From PNON01 sp964387025 (GTDB lineage: Bacteria; Chloroflexota; Anaerolineae; Anaerolineales; Anaerolineaceae): DNA of 64,000 bases. Below the pieces are notes generated by a model. The model saw only the letters and a program-made list of their open reading frames with translations, was not told the DNA's origin and did not search any database. The position numbers were made by a program, and so were the translations under genes. Location: the NCBI GenBank assembly GCA_964387025.1, contig CAYLUZ010000005.1, forward strand, positions 186,001 to 250,000. Reading direction: 5' to 3'. Below are positions 35,530-43,818 of this stretch, piece after piece (within the stretch, counting starts at the first letter, position 1; each line of letters starts with the position of its first letter).

Positions 35530-35767
35530 GATCGTGCTTTTATCATAAGTTAGTCATGGCTGTAATCAGACCGATAACAGATCATTTACGCACTCTCGCC
35601 AGGGAGTACCGATGATATTTCTTTAATTCAAGTAAAGGGAAATTAGTGGATTTAAAATAAAAACCAAGCAGTATGGGAAACGTAGGCGAACAGTACGATT
35701 ACCATAAAGCAGCCGGGAATTAAATCTGTTACAAATGAACTATTATCAAACTGAAAGGATCTCATTC

Positions 35768-36262
35768 ATGAAGTACAGCATACTTATCCTTGCCCTATTA
35801 ATGACATTAGGGTTTAATGCCTGTGCAATAAAACCGGCTCCTTCTCTGGTATCTCCTATTACCATACAGTCAACAAGCATATCATCCACCGGGAATCGGG
35901 TCATAAATACAAAATTGGGGAAGTTCAGCATATCCTCAGCCCGTATCGTGGAAGAAGTTAACGGTGATAAACCCGGTCCCGGGGAAAAGATTCTCCTAAT
36001 AATATTGGCTGGTCCTGGCGGGGAAGCTCTCAAAACGGACACTTTTTCACTTGAAGAATTCCAAAAAATGATTCCTGATTCAACTCAGGGAACGATCCAT
36101 ATTCTTGGAGGCGATGGATCAGAAACAATATCAACCATGGCGGGTTGGGTGGGTCCGGAGTATACGGAATTCGCCATCGGATTTCGAGTACCGGACGCCA
36201 TCACCACCTATCAATTAGTTTGGCCAGGGAATGATCCAATTGAAATCATCACTGGAGACTAA
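35768..36262 (+). CDS. Lipoprotein of unknown function
   Basis: A 164-aa protein with a short signal peptide (YSILILALLMTLGF) and a lipobox ending NAC. The mature domain is beta-rich: KLGKFSISSARIVEEVNG, LIILAGPGGEAL and the C-terminal TYQLVWPGNDPIEI. No family recognised. ATG 35768 follows AAAGGAT; an upstream start at 35735 lacks an SD and would bury the signal peptide. Single gene. Confidence 0.7.
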   Translation: MKYSILILALLMTLGFNACAIKPAPSLVSPITIQSTSISSTGNRVINTKLGKFSISSARIVEEVNGDKPGPGEKILLIILAGPGGEALKTDTFSLEEFQKMIPDSTQGTIHILGGDGSETISTMAGWVGPEYTEFAIGFRVPDAITTYQLVWPGNDPIEIITGD

Positions 36263-36406
36263 TCACTTGATGTTGAATTCATTTATCCAAGCGATATGTC
36301 TAATCTCCCGTAAAATCTTTAATCGCCTCTTTTTGCCTGGGATGGTTCGCAAAAATGGCACTGAAAAGGCAGCCCTATTCTGTGCCTCCATCAATTTATT
36401 GCAATG

Positions 36407-36446
36407 TTATACAGTTGAATTACTGCTGTTCTGGAATCCGTATAAT
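36407..36446 (+). promoter_or_regulatory. Promoter of the repeat type (R6)
   Basis: TTATAC (36407-36412), 7 nt, TTACTG (36420-36425), 15 nt, TATAAT (36441-36446). All three spacings equal those of R1-R3, although the bases between differ. It lies 66 bp before the RibD-like gene. Confidence 0.6.
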
Positions 36447-36512
36447 GAATGAATACGGCTATCTGGTGAAGCAACATGGCAAAATCTGGACCAGGAAATA
36501 AGGGAAAAGGAA

Positions 36513-37085
36513 ATGAGAAAATTAAAACTTCAAGTACAAATGTCCATAGATGGATTCATGGCCGGACCGAATGGCGAAATGGACTGGATGAACATCAATT
36601 GGGGTGATGACATCAATCATTATGTTGCCAATATTACGGAACCCATCGACACCATTGTTCTCGGTAGAATACTTGCCGAAGGCTTCATCCCATATTGGGC
36701 AGGTGTAGCAGCAAATCGAGATAACCTGGAATATTTATCCGGCAGAAAATTCACAGATACTCACAAAGTGGTTTTTTCCAAAACGCTTGAAAAATCAAAA
36801 TGGGAAAATACAGTTTTGGCAAAAGGTGACCTTGTCGATGAGATCAATAAACTGAAAAAACAAAACGGTAAAGATATCATGGCTTACGGTGGTGCGTCGT
36901 TCGTGTCAGCTTTAATTAAGAACGGATTGATTGATGAATACCATTTATTTATTAATCCAACTGCAATTGGAAACGGAATGCCGATATTTAAAGATTTGAA
37001 CGTCAAACAAAACCTGGCATTAGTCAAATCGAAATCGTTTGATTGCGGGATTGTCGTACTGAATTACGAAGTGAAACACGACTAG
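36513..37085 (+). CDS. Dihydrofolate reductase / RibD C-terminal family protein
   Basis: A 190-aa NAD(P)H-binding protein of the RibD_C family. The N terminus LKLQVQMSIDGFMAGPNGEM and the cofactor region IVLGRILAEGF precede the core DIMAYGGASFVSALIKNGLI, and DEYHLFINPTAIGNG closes the fold. These stand-alone reductases (YyaP/YwjB type) have unknown substrates. SD AAAAGGAA precedes the ATG. A paralogue lies at 62501. Confidence 0.88.
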   Translation: MRKLKLQVQMSIDGFMAGPNGEMDWMNINWGDDINHYVANITEPIDTIVLGRILAEGFIPYWAGVAANRDNLEYLSGRKFTDTHKVVFSKTLEKSKWENTVLAKGDLVDEINKLKKQNGKDIMAYGGASFVSALIKNGLIDEYHLFINPTAIGNGMPIFKDLNVKQNLALVKSKSFDCGIVVLNYEVKHD

Positions 37086-37251
37086 ACCGGGGATACGTAT
37101 AGAACATTTATATTTTATTATTCCTTGCAGAAATAGGTGGATATCTCTCAAAAAAAGAGTTAGGAAATAGTCAATGAGCTTTTCATAGAATCAGCTTGAA
37201 CTCATCTGAAGCAAGGAAATATAACTTAACACGGACTGAAAAAGGAATCTT

Positions 37252-37908
37252 ATGACACTTCCACAACCTGAAGGCTATCTCGCCGTGCCGAACAATGGCA
37301 AGGGTCCCGGTGTACTGGTCCTGCACGCCTGGTGGGGATTGAATGTCACCATCAAAGCCTTCTGTACCCGCCTGGCAGAATACGGTTTCCTGGTCTTTGC
37401 TCCGGATCTATATCATGGCAAGATTGCAGATACCATCACTGGTGCTGAAATGCTGAGTACTGCATTGGACGGTGACCAGGCACAAGTCAGGACAGACATC
37501 ATTGCTGCAAAAAAATTCCTTATCGAACACGCCGGACAAACTTCCACTGACCTTGCCGTAATTGGGTTCTCGCTGGGTGCCTATTTTGCATTGGACCTCG
37601 CAGCCACTAACCCCGAGAAAATCAACTCCGTCGTTGTCTTTTACGGAACTGGTCCGGTCGACTTCAGCAGATCGAAAGCTGCCTTCCTTGGACACTTTGC
37701 CGAGAAAGATGAATATGAGCCTCAATCTAACATTGACAGCCTCGATGAAGCTTTGAAAAAGGCTAGCCGGCCAGTTACCCTTTATCATTATTCCGGTACC
37801 GGGCACTGGTTCTTTGAACCTGACCGTTTACAGGCGTATAATCAAGAAGCGGCGAACCTGGCCTGGGAGCGAACTCTGACTTTCCTTAAGGATTCCTCCA
37901 AAAGGTGA
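37252..37908 (+). CDS. Dienelactone hydrolase-family protein
   Basis: A 218-aa alpha/beta hydrolase of the DLH family. The elbow is IGFSLGAYFALDLA near residue 107, with Ser where true dienelactone hydrolases have Cys. Acid and base residues are FAEKDEYEP and SGTGHWFFEP. The N-terminal GPGVLVLHAWWGLN is conserved in the family. Its substrate is thus probably an ester other than dienelactone. AAGGA precedes the ATG. Single gene. Confidence 0.88.
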   Translation: MTLPQPEGYLAVPNNGKGPGVLVLHAWWGLNVTIKAFCTRLAEYGFLVFAPDLYHGKIADTITGAEMLSTALDGDQAQVRTDIIAAKKFLIEHAGQTSTDLAVIGFSLGAYFALDLAATNPEKINSVVVFYGTGPVDFSRSKAAFLGHFAEKDEYEPQSNIDSLDEALKKASRPVTLYHYSGTGHWFFEPDRLQAYNQEAANLAWERTLTFLKDSSKR

Positions 37909-38241
37909 TAACAATTAATTGCGGAAGACCAATCGTTTCATTATTTCTTTTCTGCTCAAAATTGCATCGAACTTGGGATATTGGTTTCACCCTATGGAAC
38001 CAAAAATGTTGGTACATATTCCAAAAACATACATGCCAGGAATAACCAATGCAAGAAGGTCAGAATACGACTTGCCTTTCGGGTGACTAAAAGATTTTTC
38101 GAGCAATGAATTAGTTCCATTATGATATAATCGCGCAAATGAAAATCACCCTTCTTCCAAGATACATCGGAGGTGCAGGGCCGCATTCGCGGGGGAATTC
38201 TCACCACCGCTCATTATTCCACAAACAAAAAGGAAATCGAT
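37909..38241. other. Spacer upstream of mttB-like gene with possible upstream ORF
   Basis: TATAAT at 38126-38131 is followed 8 nt later by an ATG (38139) that opens a frame of about 43 codons (MKITLLPRYIGGAGPHSRGN) running into the mttB-like gene in another frame. It could be a leader peptide or chance. CAATTAATTG near 37912-37921 resembles the repeat tail. Otherwise nothing is supported. Confidence 0.35.
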
Positions 38242-39729
38242 ATGAAAACCCTTTACGAAGTCCTCAGTAGGGAAGAAGTCCAACGTATCCATGCTGCTTC
38301 GATGGAGATCCTGCAAACGATTGGAATCAAGGTGGAATATTCTGTGGCTCGTGATCTGTTTCGGAAAGCTGGTGCGCAGGTGGATGACGAAAATCAAACT
38401 GTACGGATTCCAGAGAAGCTTGTGCAATGGGCTATTGATCAAGCTCCGAAAAAATTCATGCTCTACGGCTCAGATGCCAAACTGGAAATGGAGATTGGCG
38501 GCGACTCAGTTCAGTTTGCTGCTTTGGGTACACCCACAGCTGTCCTTGATTTGGAAACCGGGAAACATCGTCCCAGTTCCATGGCTGACCTACTCAACCA
38601 TATTAAATTGATCGACGGCTGTGAGCACATACACTGCTCTCAAATGGATGTATGGCCGAACGATATCCCGATGACCATGCTCCACAGCGAAGCCATCTCA
38701 GCCTGGGCACACAACAGCCGGAAATCCTTCGGGTTGGGTTGTTATGGCTACATGCCGACACTTGACATGATGCGTATGATGGCAATTGCTGTTGGCGGTA
38801 AGGAAGAATTACAAAAACGGCCGCGTTTTTTCGGCATCTGTTCTGTTGTCAGTCCACTGCAAATGGCTCAGATCCAGATCGAAGGGATGATGATCTGCGC
38901 CGATTATGGACAACCAGTCACCCTTGCTCCAGAAGGTATCGCAGGGATGACAGCACCCGCCACATTAGCAGGATTACTCATTCAGGAGAATGCCAATATT
39001 CTGGCACATATTGCACTTTCCCAGATCTTTCGACCTGGCGCACCAATCTTATACGGTACTGTTTCAACAATTGCTAACATGCGAAACGGAACGGTTGCAC
39101 TCGGCTCCGTCGAGACAGGTCTTATCACCGCAGCATCAGCACAGCTGGCACACTATTATGGCATCCCCATACGGTCAGTGGGAGGTACAACCGACTCCAA
39201 AACAGAAGACTTGCAAGCTGGTGTTGAGAGAATGTCTACCTTATTGCCAGCAGTGCTTTCCGGAGTGAACTATATCACTTGTGCCGGAACCCTGGATAGT
39301 TCCATGCTCGAAAGTGACTCCCTTTTGGTTATGGATGATGAACTCGCTGGGATGGCTCTGCGTGTCAAGCGTGGTATAGAAGTGAATGAAACCAGCATGG
39401 CAATGGAGGCCATCCGAAAAGTGAACTTTTCGGGAAACTTTATCGCCGAAGAGCACACTGTCCAGAACTATCGCAAAGAGCATTTTATGCCAAAATTTAT
39501 GGTTCGCCAGCCATACGAATCATGGGAAAAGGAAGGCTCAAAAAGCGCCATGGATAATGCACGGGAAAAAACAAAATCCATCCTTGCTAAACATCAGCCG
39601 CGTTTCCTTGATCCTGCCATCGAAAAGGAACTCGAAATCTACCGCAAGATGGTGGCCGATCGTCCTGTAGAAGAACTTTACAAATACGAGGCACCCCAAT
39701 TACAGGATTTCACGTCAGAAAATCTCTGA
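38242..39729 (+). CDS. MttB-family (trimethylamine-type) methyltransferase, non-pyrrolysine
   Basis: A 495-aa member of the MttB superfamily, corrinoid-dependent methyltransferases that demethylate quaternary amines. The N terminus has LSREEVQRIHAASMEILQTIG and VDDENQTVRIPEKLV. The barrel carries HIALSQIFRPGAPILYGTV and the glycine-rich STIANMRNGTVALGSVE, ending in LEIYRKMVADRP. The frame has no in-frame amber codon, so it belongs to the non-Pyl branch (like the glycine-betaine or carnitine enzymes). AAGGAAATCG supports ATG 38242. It starts an operon with a symporter and a PLP enzyme; no corrinoid protein is in the window. Confidence 0.9.
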   Translation: MKTLYEVLSREEVQRIHAASMEILQTIGIKVEYSVARDLFRKAGAQVDDENQTVRIPEKLVQWAIDQAPKKFMLYGSDAKLEMEIGGDSVQFAALGTPTAVLDLETGKHRPSSMADLLNHIKLIDGCEHIHCSQMDVWPNDIPMTMLHSEAISAWAHNSRKSFGLGCYGYMPTLDMMRMMAIAVGGKEELQKRPRFFGICSVVSPLQMAQIQIEGMMICADYGQPVTLAPEGIAGMTAPATLAGLLIQENANILAHIALSQIFRPGAPILYGTVSTIANMRNGTVALGSVETGLITAASAQLAHYYGIPIRSVGGTTDSKTEDLQAGVERMSTLLPAVLSGVNYITCAGTLDSSMLESDSLLVMDDELAGMALRVKRGIEVNETSMAMEAIRKVNFSGNFIAEEHTVQNYRKEHFMPKFMVRQPYESWEKEGSKSAMDNAREKTKSILAKHQPRFLDPAIEKELEIYRKMVADRPVEELYKYEAPQLQDFTSENL

Positions 39730-39766
39730 AATCAGTGTTTTTCAAACCAAATAAACAGGAATCATT

Positions 39767-41107
39767 ATGAAACTTCCGCTACGCCTTAAGCTTCTCTACA
39801 GTACCGGTGATTTAAGTACAAGCATTCCACTCGCAATCCTGATGTTTTTCCAACTGTATTTTATGACCGACGTGGCGAGTCTTCGCCCTGATTTCGCCGG
39901 CTGGGCCGTTGGTATCGGGAAACTCTGGGATGCAATCAATGACCCGCTCATCGGTCTGATATCGGATCGGATCCGAACCCGATGGGGGCGTAGGCGCGGA
40001 CTTTTACTCTTTGGTGCAGCTCCTCTTGGCCTTACTTTTATGCTCATGTGGTTAGTTCCACCTTTTGATCAGGTGGGTCTCATGGTGTACTACACTCTTA
40101 CTTTTATTCTGTTTGACACCACATTCACCATTATCCACGTCAGTTTTAATGCGTTGACTCCCGAATTGACTGATGACTATGATGAGCGTTCCACCCTGAA
40201 CGGCTACCGCACCTCATTTTCCATCACTGGTACCTTGGGAGCTATCATCCTGGCAACCATTCTTGGCTGGTTTATAGCGGATAAACGCCTTACATTTGCC
40301 ATTTTGGGCATTGGGCTGGGATTGGTTTGTATTGTCCCTCCGTTGATCGTATTCAAGGTAACAAAAGAAAAACCTTCAGAAGAATTGCCAAAACCGATGC
40401 CGGTCTGGAAGGCACTCAAAACGACCCTTAGTAATCGTCCATTTTGGATGATCATGGGCTTGTACCTGTTGAGTTGGACCACTGTCAGCATCCTTTCGGC
40501 AACTCTTATTTATTTTGCCAACTATTATCTGAAGACCCCCGATCAATCCAATTATTTTGTTCTGGTGGCGGAGGGAGCAGCGATTGCCTTCGTTCCGCTG
40601 GTGGTCTGGCTCTCGCGTAAGTTGGATAAACGGCGTTCTTTCATCGTGGGAAGTATAACCTGGGCGGTAGTATTAGTTGGCCTCTCTGCAATCCGGGCAG
40701 ACCAAGTTGTTCTTGCCTATGTTCTAGCTGGTCTTTCCGGGTTTGGCATCGCCACTGCCTACATTGTCCCTTGGGCGATGGTTCCTGATATTATAGAATT
40801 CGACCAGGCTGAGACCGGGGAACGGCGGGAAGGCTCTTATTACGCATTCTTCTCGTTCTTCCAGAAATTGGCAACTGGTATAGCTGTCTGGGCTATGGGG
40901 CAAACCCTGGCTGCCACCGGTTATCTTACCCCCATTCAGGGGCAGCCGCTTCCTGCCCAACCAGATGCGGCAGTAAATGCCATCCGTCTATTTATGGGAC
41001 CCATCCCGGCAGTATTACTCATCATGTCCATCATATTTGCCTGGCGAACTAACATTACCCGGGAAAGCCACCATCAGATGGTCGAACAACTAAAGGGGAA
41101 ATCATGA
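39767..41107 (+). CDS. GPH-family cation symporter (MFS-like)
   Basis: A 446-aa transporter of the glycoside-pentoside-hexuronide:cation symporter family (MelB-like). It has the N-terminal PLRLKLLYSTGDLSTSIPLA and the signature WDAINDPLIGLISDRIRTRW followed by GRRRG. About 12 spans. It likely brings the MttB substrate into the cell with a cation. It lies 37 bp after the mttB-like gene and overlaps the next gene by 4 bp (ATGA), so the three are translationally coupled. Confidence 0.9.
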   Translation: MKLPLRLKLLYSTGDLSTSIPLAILMFFQLYFMTDVASLRPDFAGWAVGIGKLWDAINDPLIGLISDRIRTRWGRRRGLLLFGAAPLGLTFMLMWLVPPFDQVGLMVYYTLTFILFDTTFTIIHVSFNALTPELTDDYDERSTLNGYRTSFSITGTLGAIILATILGWFIADKRLTFAILGIGLGLVCIVPPLIVFKVTKEKPSEELPKPMPVWKALKTTLSNRPFWMIMGLYLLSWTTVSILSATLIYFANYYLKTPDQSNYFVLVAEGAAIAFVPLVVWLSRKLDKRRSFIVGSITWAVVLVGLSAIRADQVVLAYVLAGLSGFGIATAYIVPWAMVPDIIEFDQAETGERREGSYYAFFSFFQKLATGIAVWAMGQTLAATGYLTPIQGQPLPAQPDAAVNAIRLFMGPIPAVLLIMSIIFAWRTNITRESHHQMVEQLKGKS

Positions 41108-42402
41108 ACCCATTTGACGACTTGAATTTTGACACCCTGGCTATACATGCCGGGGAGGAAGCTGATCCCGAAACTGGAGCGATGCGATTACCGATACACA
41201 TGGCCACCAGCTTCAAGCTGCCGAAATTTGGCGATGACCTGATGGATGCTCTCTTATTGGAAACGTCCCGTGCTCCGCATGTTTATTCACGGTGGAGCAA
41301 CCCTACATTACGTGCTCTTGAAGATCGTCTTGTTGCACTTGAAGCTCCTTCGGGAATCCTATCTGATGGATCCAAAGTTACAGCTCTCGTTACAGCTACA
41401 GGGATGGCTGCCATTTCAGCGTTGGTGCTTACCTTCCTGAGCAAAGGTGATCATATTGTAACTAGCGAAGTTTGCTACGCCGGGTCAGCTGAGTTTTTTG
41501 GATTGCACCTGCCGCGGTTTGGAATCGAAGTTAGCTTGGTCGATACCAGCGATCCTTTACAAGTTCGGGAAGCAATGAGGCCGAACACAAAACTGGTTTA
41601 CGTGGAAACCCCTGCCAATCCTATCTTGCGAATCTCAGACATTGCCACCCTGGCAGCCATTGCACACAAATCCGGAGTGAAATTAGCCGTTGACTCGACC
41701 TTTGCAAGCCCCGCTCTCCAGACTCCCTTTTCACTGGGAGCAGACTTTGTCATCCACAGTCTTACTAAATATATAAACGGTCATGGCGATGCATTAGGCG
41801 GAGTTGTTTTAGGTAATGAAGATGATATTCAGAAAATCCGCCGCGATATGCTGGTGCATCTGGGTGGGTCTCTGAGCCCATTCAATGCCTGGCTCATCCT
41901 GCGGGGAATTATCACACTACCATTACGCATGAAGCAGCACTGTGAGAGTGCACTAAAGGTGGCGAGGTTCCTTGAAACCCATCCAAAAGTGAAACATGTG
42001 GTTTATCCAGGGCTGGAATCGCACCCGCACCATGATTTAGCACTCAGGCAGATGTCAGGTTTTGGCGGGATGATTACCTTTCAGCTAAAAGGTGGATTGG
42101 GAGCAACGATCTCGTTGTCGGAGAGGATCAAACTGTTTTCATATGCCACTTCACTAGGCCACGCTCACAGTCTTTTGTTTTACTATCCCACCGACATGTA
42201 TGTGGATGCTGCTTTATATCTTTCTGATCAGCAAAAACGATCGATCCGTGAATGGACGGGTGACGGCATTATCCGAGCCAGCATTGGTTTGGAAAATCCT
42301 GAAGATCTGATCCAAGACCTTGACCAGTCTTTGCATGGATTTACTCTGCGTGGTGCAGTCGGCCCCCTGGCATATAAGTTAATGAAAAAGAAACAGGGTT
42401 GA
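41104..42402 (+). CDS. Cys/Met metabolism PLP enzyme (cystathionine gamma-synthase/methionine gamma-lyase-like)
   Basis: A 432-aa PLP-dependent gamma-family enzyme. It opens with FDTLAIHAGEEADPETGAM. The PLP-lysine segment is VIHSLTKYINGHGDALGG near residue 222, the GTGMAAISAL-like turn is ATGMAAISALVLTFLSKGD and the end is IIRASIGLENPEDLIQDLDQ. These enzymes cleave or replace gamma-substituted amino acids such as methionine or homoserine esters. The operon position next to an MttB-like methyltransferase suggests a sulfonium or quaternary-amine amino acid as substrate, but this is a guess. Confidence 0.9.
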   Translation: MNPFDDLNFDTLAIHAGEEADPETGAMRLPIHMATSFKLPKFGDDLMDALLLETSRAPHVYSRWSNPTLRALEDRLVALEAPSGILSDGSKVTALVTATGMAAISALVLTFLSKGDHIVTSEVCYAGSAEFFGLHLPRFGIEVSLVDTSDPLQVREAMRPNTKLVYVETPANPILRISDIATLAAIAHKSGVKLAVDSTFASPALQTPFSLGADFVIHSLTKYINGHGDALGGVVLGNEDDIQKIRRDMLVHLGGSLSPFNAWLILRGIITLPLRMKQHCESALKVARFLETHPKVKHVVYPGLESHPHHDLALRQMSGFGGMITFQLKGGLGATISLSERIKLFSYATSLGHAHSLLFYYPTDMYVDAALYLSDQQKRSIREWTGDGIIRASIGLENPEDLIQDLDQSLHGFTLRGAVGPLAYKLMKKKQG

Positions 42403-42446
42403 TAGGTAATTAATTGTCTTGAATCGAAACTAACGGGATACTATTC

Positions 42447-42665
42447 TTATTCTGGGTTCAAAAATAGTTCTTCAACTTTTTTACGTGCCCAGGGTGTTCG
42501 CCGCAGAAACTTCAAACTGGATTGGACGCTCGGCTCATTAAAAAAACACCTGATCGGGATGCGCTTTGACAGCTCGACCCAGCCATACTGCCGAATCAAT
42601 TGAGTAAGAATCATTTCGAGGGTAATACCATGCAAGGGGTCATTCGGGTGCGAATTCTGGGACAC
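42447..42665 (-). CDS. VF530 (DUF2132) DNA-binding protein
   Basis: A 72-aa protein with the strongly conserved VF530 pattern: DPLHGITLEMILTQLIRQYG, RIPIRCFFNEPSV and SSLKFLRRTPWARKKVEELF. The family has a known structure and is described as a double-stranded-DNA binding protein; its physiological role is unclear. Complete length. It faces the operon above, with 44 bp between the stops. Confidence 0.9.
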   Translation of the reverse strand: MSQNSHPNDPLHGITLEMILTQLIRQYGWVELSKRIPIRCFFNEPSVQSSLKFLRRTPWARKKVEELFLNPE

Positions 42666-42678
42666 GGTTTAGTCCTGA

Positions 42679-42966
42679 TCAAGGAATGAAGTAATTATAC
42701 ACTGTCAGTTGTCGACCCTGAGGGTGAGACAACAGAGTATCGCGCTGCCCCGACCCAACAGCATCCGGAATTGTGATCAATGTGACTCGAACCTCAGTAA
42801 TGGAATGAAGGTCAACCAATATATATGCACATGTAGAGAACTTAACAACAGGAGTTTTCTTTATATCTTGCCTGGAAGCAATTTTTCGATCAATTGTTTT
42901 AGACTTCTCAAAATAAGAGATCAAATCAGTAATTGAACCTATTGCCACTTGAGGATGAGTTTTCAT
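42679..42966 (-). CDS. Possible small ORF after the chemoreceptor-like gene
   Basis: A 95-aa open frame beginning 9 bp after the stop of the upstream chemoreceptor-like gene. Its sequence (MKTHPQVAIGSITDLISYFE, then KFSTCAYILVDLHSITEVRV) is partly hydrophobic without a clear fold. No good SD. It could be a real small gene or a remnant; no family is recognised. Confidence 0.3.
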   Translation of the reverse strand: MKTHPQVAIGSITDLISYFEKSKTIDRKIASRQDIKKTPVVKFSTCAYILVDLHSITEVRVTLITIPDAVGSGQRDTLLSHPQGRQLTVYNYFIP

Positions 42967-42975
42967 GGGTTACTT

Positions 42976-43641
42976 TCACCCACTTTCACTTAGTTCTTTT
43001 TCCAATTCGAGTACTGAATCCAACATTCCCTTTGCTGTCCTGGTCACTTTTCCACCCAGGTTACTGATTGCATCGGCAAGAACCCCAAAAACTGCTCCAA
43101 TTTCCGACTGGTATTGTGCGATCGATTCAGCTTTATATCCCACCTGAACGATACCCGGTTGATCGATGCGTGATACACCGACAAATTTAAACATCATCTT
43201 ATCAATATCTCTGAACTGTATCGCTTGTGTAACTACTCCATCCTTCTGTGTGATCAATTTTCGAAAAACATAAGCCTGCGCCTTTGGATCATTCGGGAAA
43301 CGCCATCCATAGGCAGACTCAATATTCGAACCGACAGTGACCGCGTCTTCGTCAGTAATATAGATTTCATCCACATTGATCCATCTTGCAAATTCAGCTA
43401 TTGTTGGCTGGTCGAGTGTAAATCCACCTTTAGCCAGTACACTGGCCAACAATCTGCAGTTGGATGTCATTTGAGTGTCAAGGATTTTTTCTGTCATTAT
43501 GCGAATACCGGATGCAGCATGTGCGGATTCAATGGCAGCATTGATCGCGATAATATTAATTTCTGCAGAAGCTTCTTTCATTGTTGCGGCGGCTTCTTTT
43601 TGTTTAGTAATAAAGCCGATTATTTTATCGCGACTTTCCAT
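42976..43641 (-). CDS. Mini chemoreceptor-like signalling protein
   Basis: A 221-aa soluble protein. The first 50 residues resemble the tip of a methyl-accepting chemotaxis protein (IIAINAAIESAHA in place of the LLALNAAIEAARA hairpin). The rest is a sensor-like domain with EFARWINVDEIYITDEDAVT, the block GWRFPNDPKAQAYVFRKLI and the C-terminal helix MLDSVLELEKELSE. It has no membrane span. Starts at an ATG with GGGAG at 6 nt; the frame extends to 43686 without a better site. It may sense a small ligand for a CheW-type partner not present here. Confidence 0.65.
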   Translation of the reverse strand: MESRDKIIGFITKQKEAAATMKEASAEINIIAINAAIESAHAASGIRIMTEKILDTQMTSNCRLLASVLAKGGFTLDQPTIAEFARWINVDEIYITDEDAVTVGSNIESAYGWRFPNDPKAQAYVFRKLITQKDGVVTQAIQFRDIDKMMFKFVGVSRIDQPGIVQVGYKAESIAQYQSEIGAVFGVLADAISNLGGKVTRTAKGMLDSVLELEKELSESG

Positions 43642-43818
43642 TAACTCTCCCATTACAACCAATATACTCGCAAAGCTTATTATCATCCTTAAATGCCTAT
43701 TTTTCCCTAAAGATTGCGTAAAATAATTATGAAATATGGCATAATTGCTCTCGATAAATATTCACCAAGTAGTATTTATGACTGTCGCATGGTCGTGTAA
43801 AAAAGTAAAGAGGAAATC

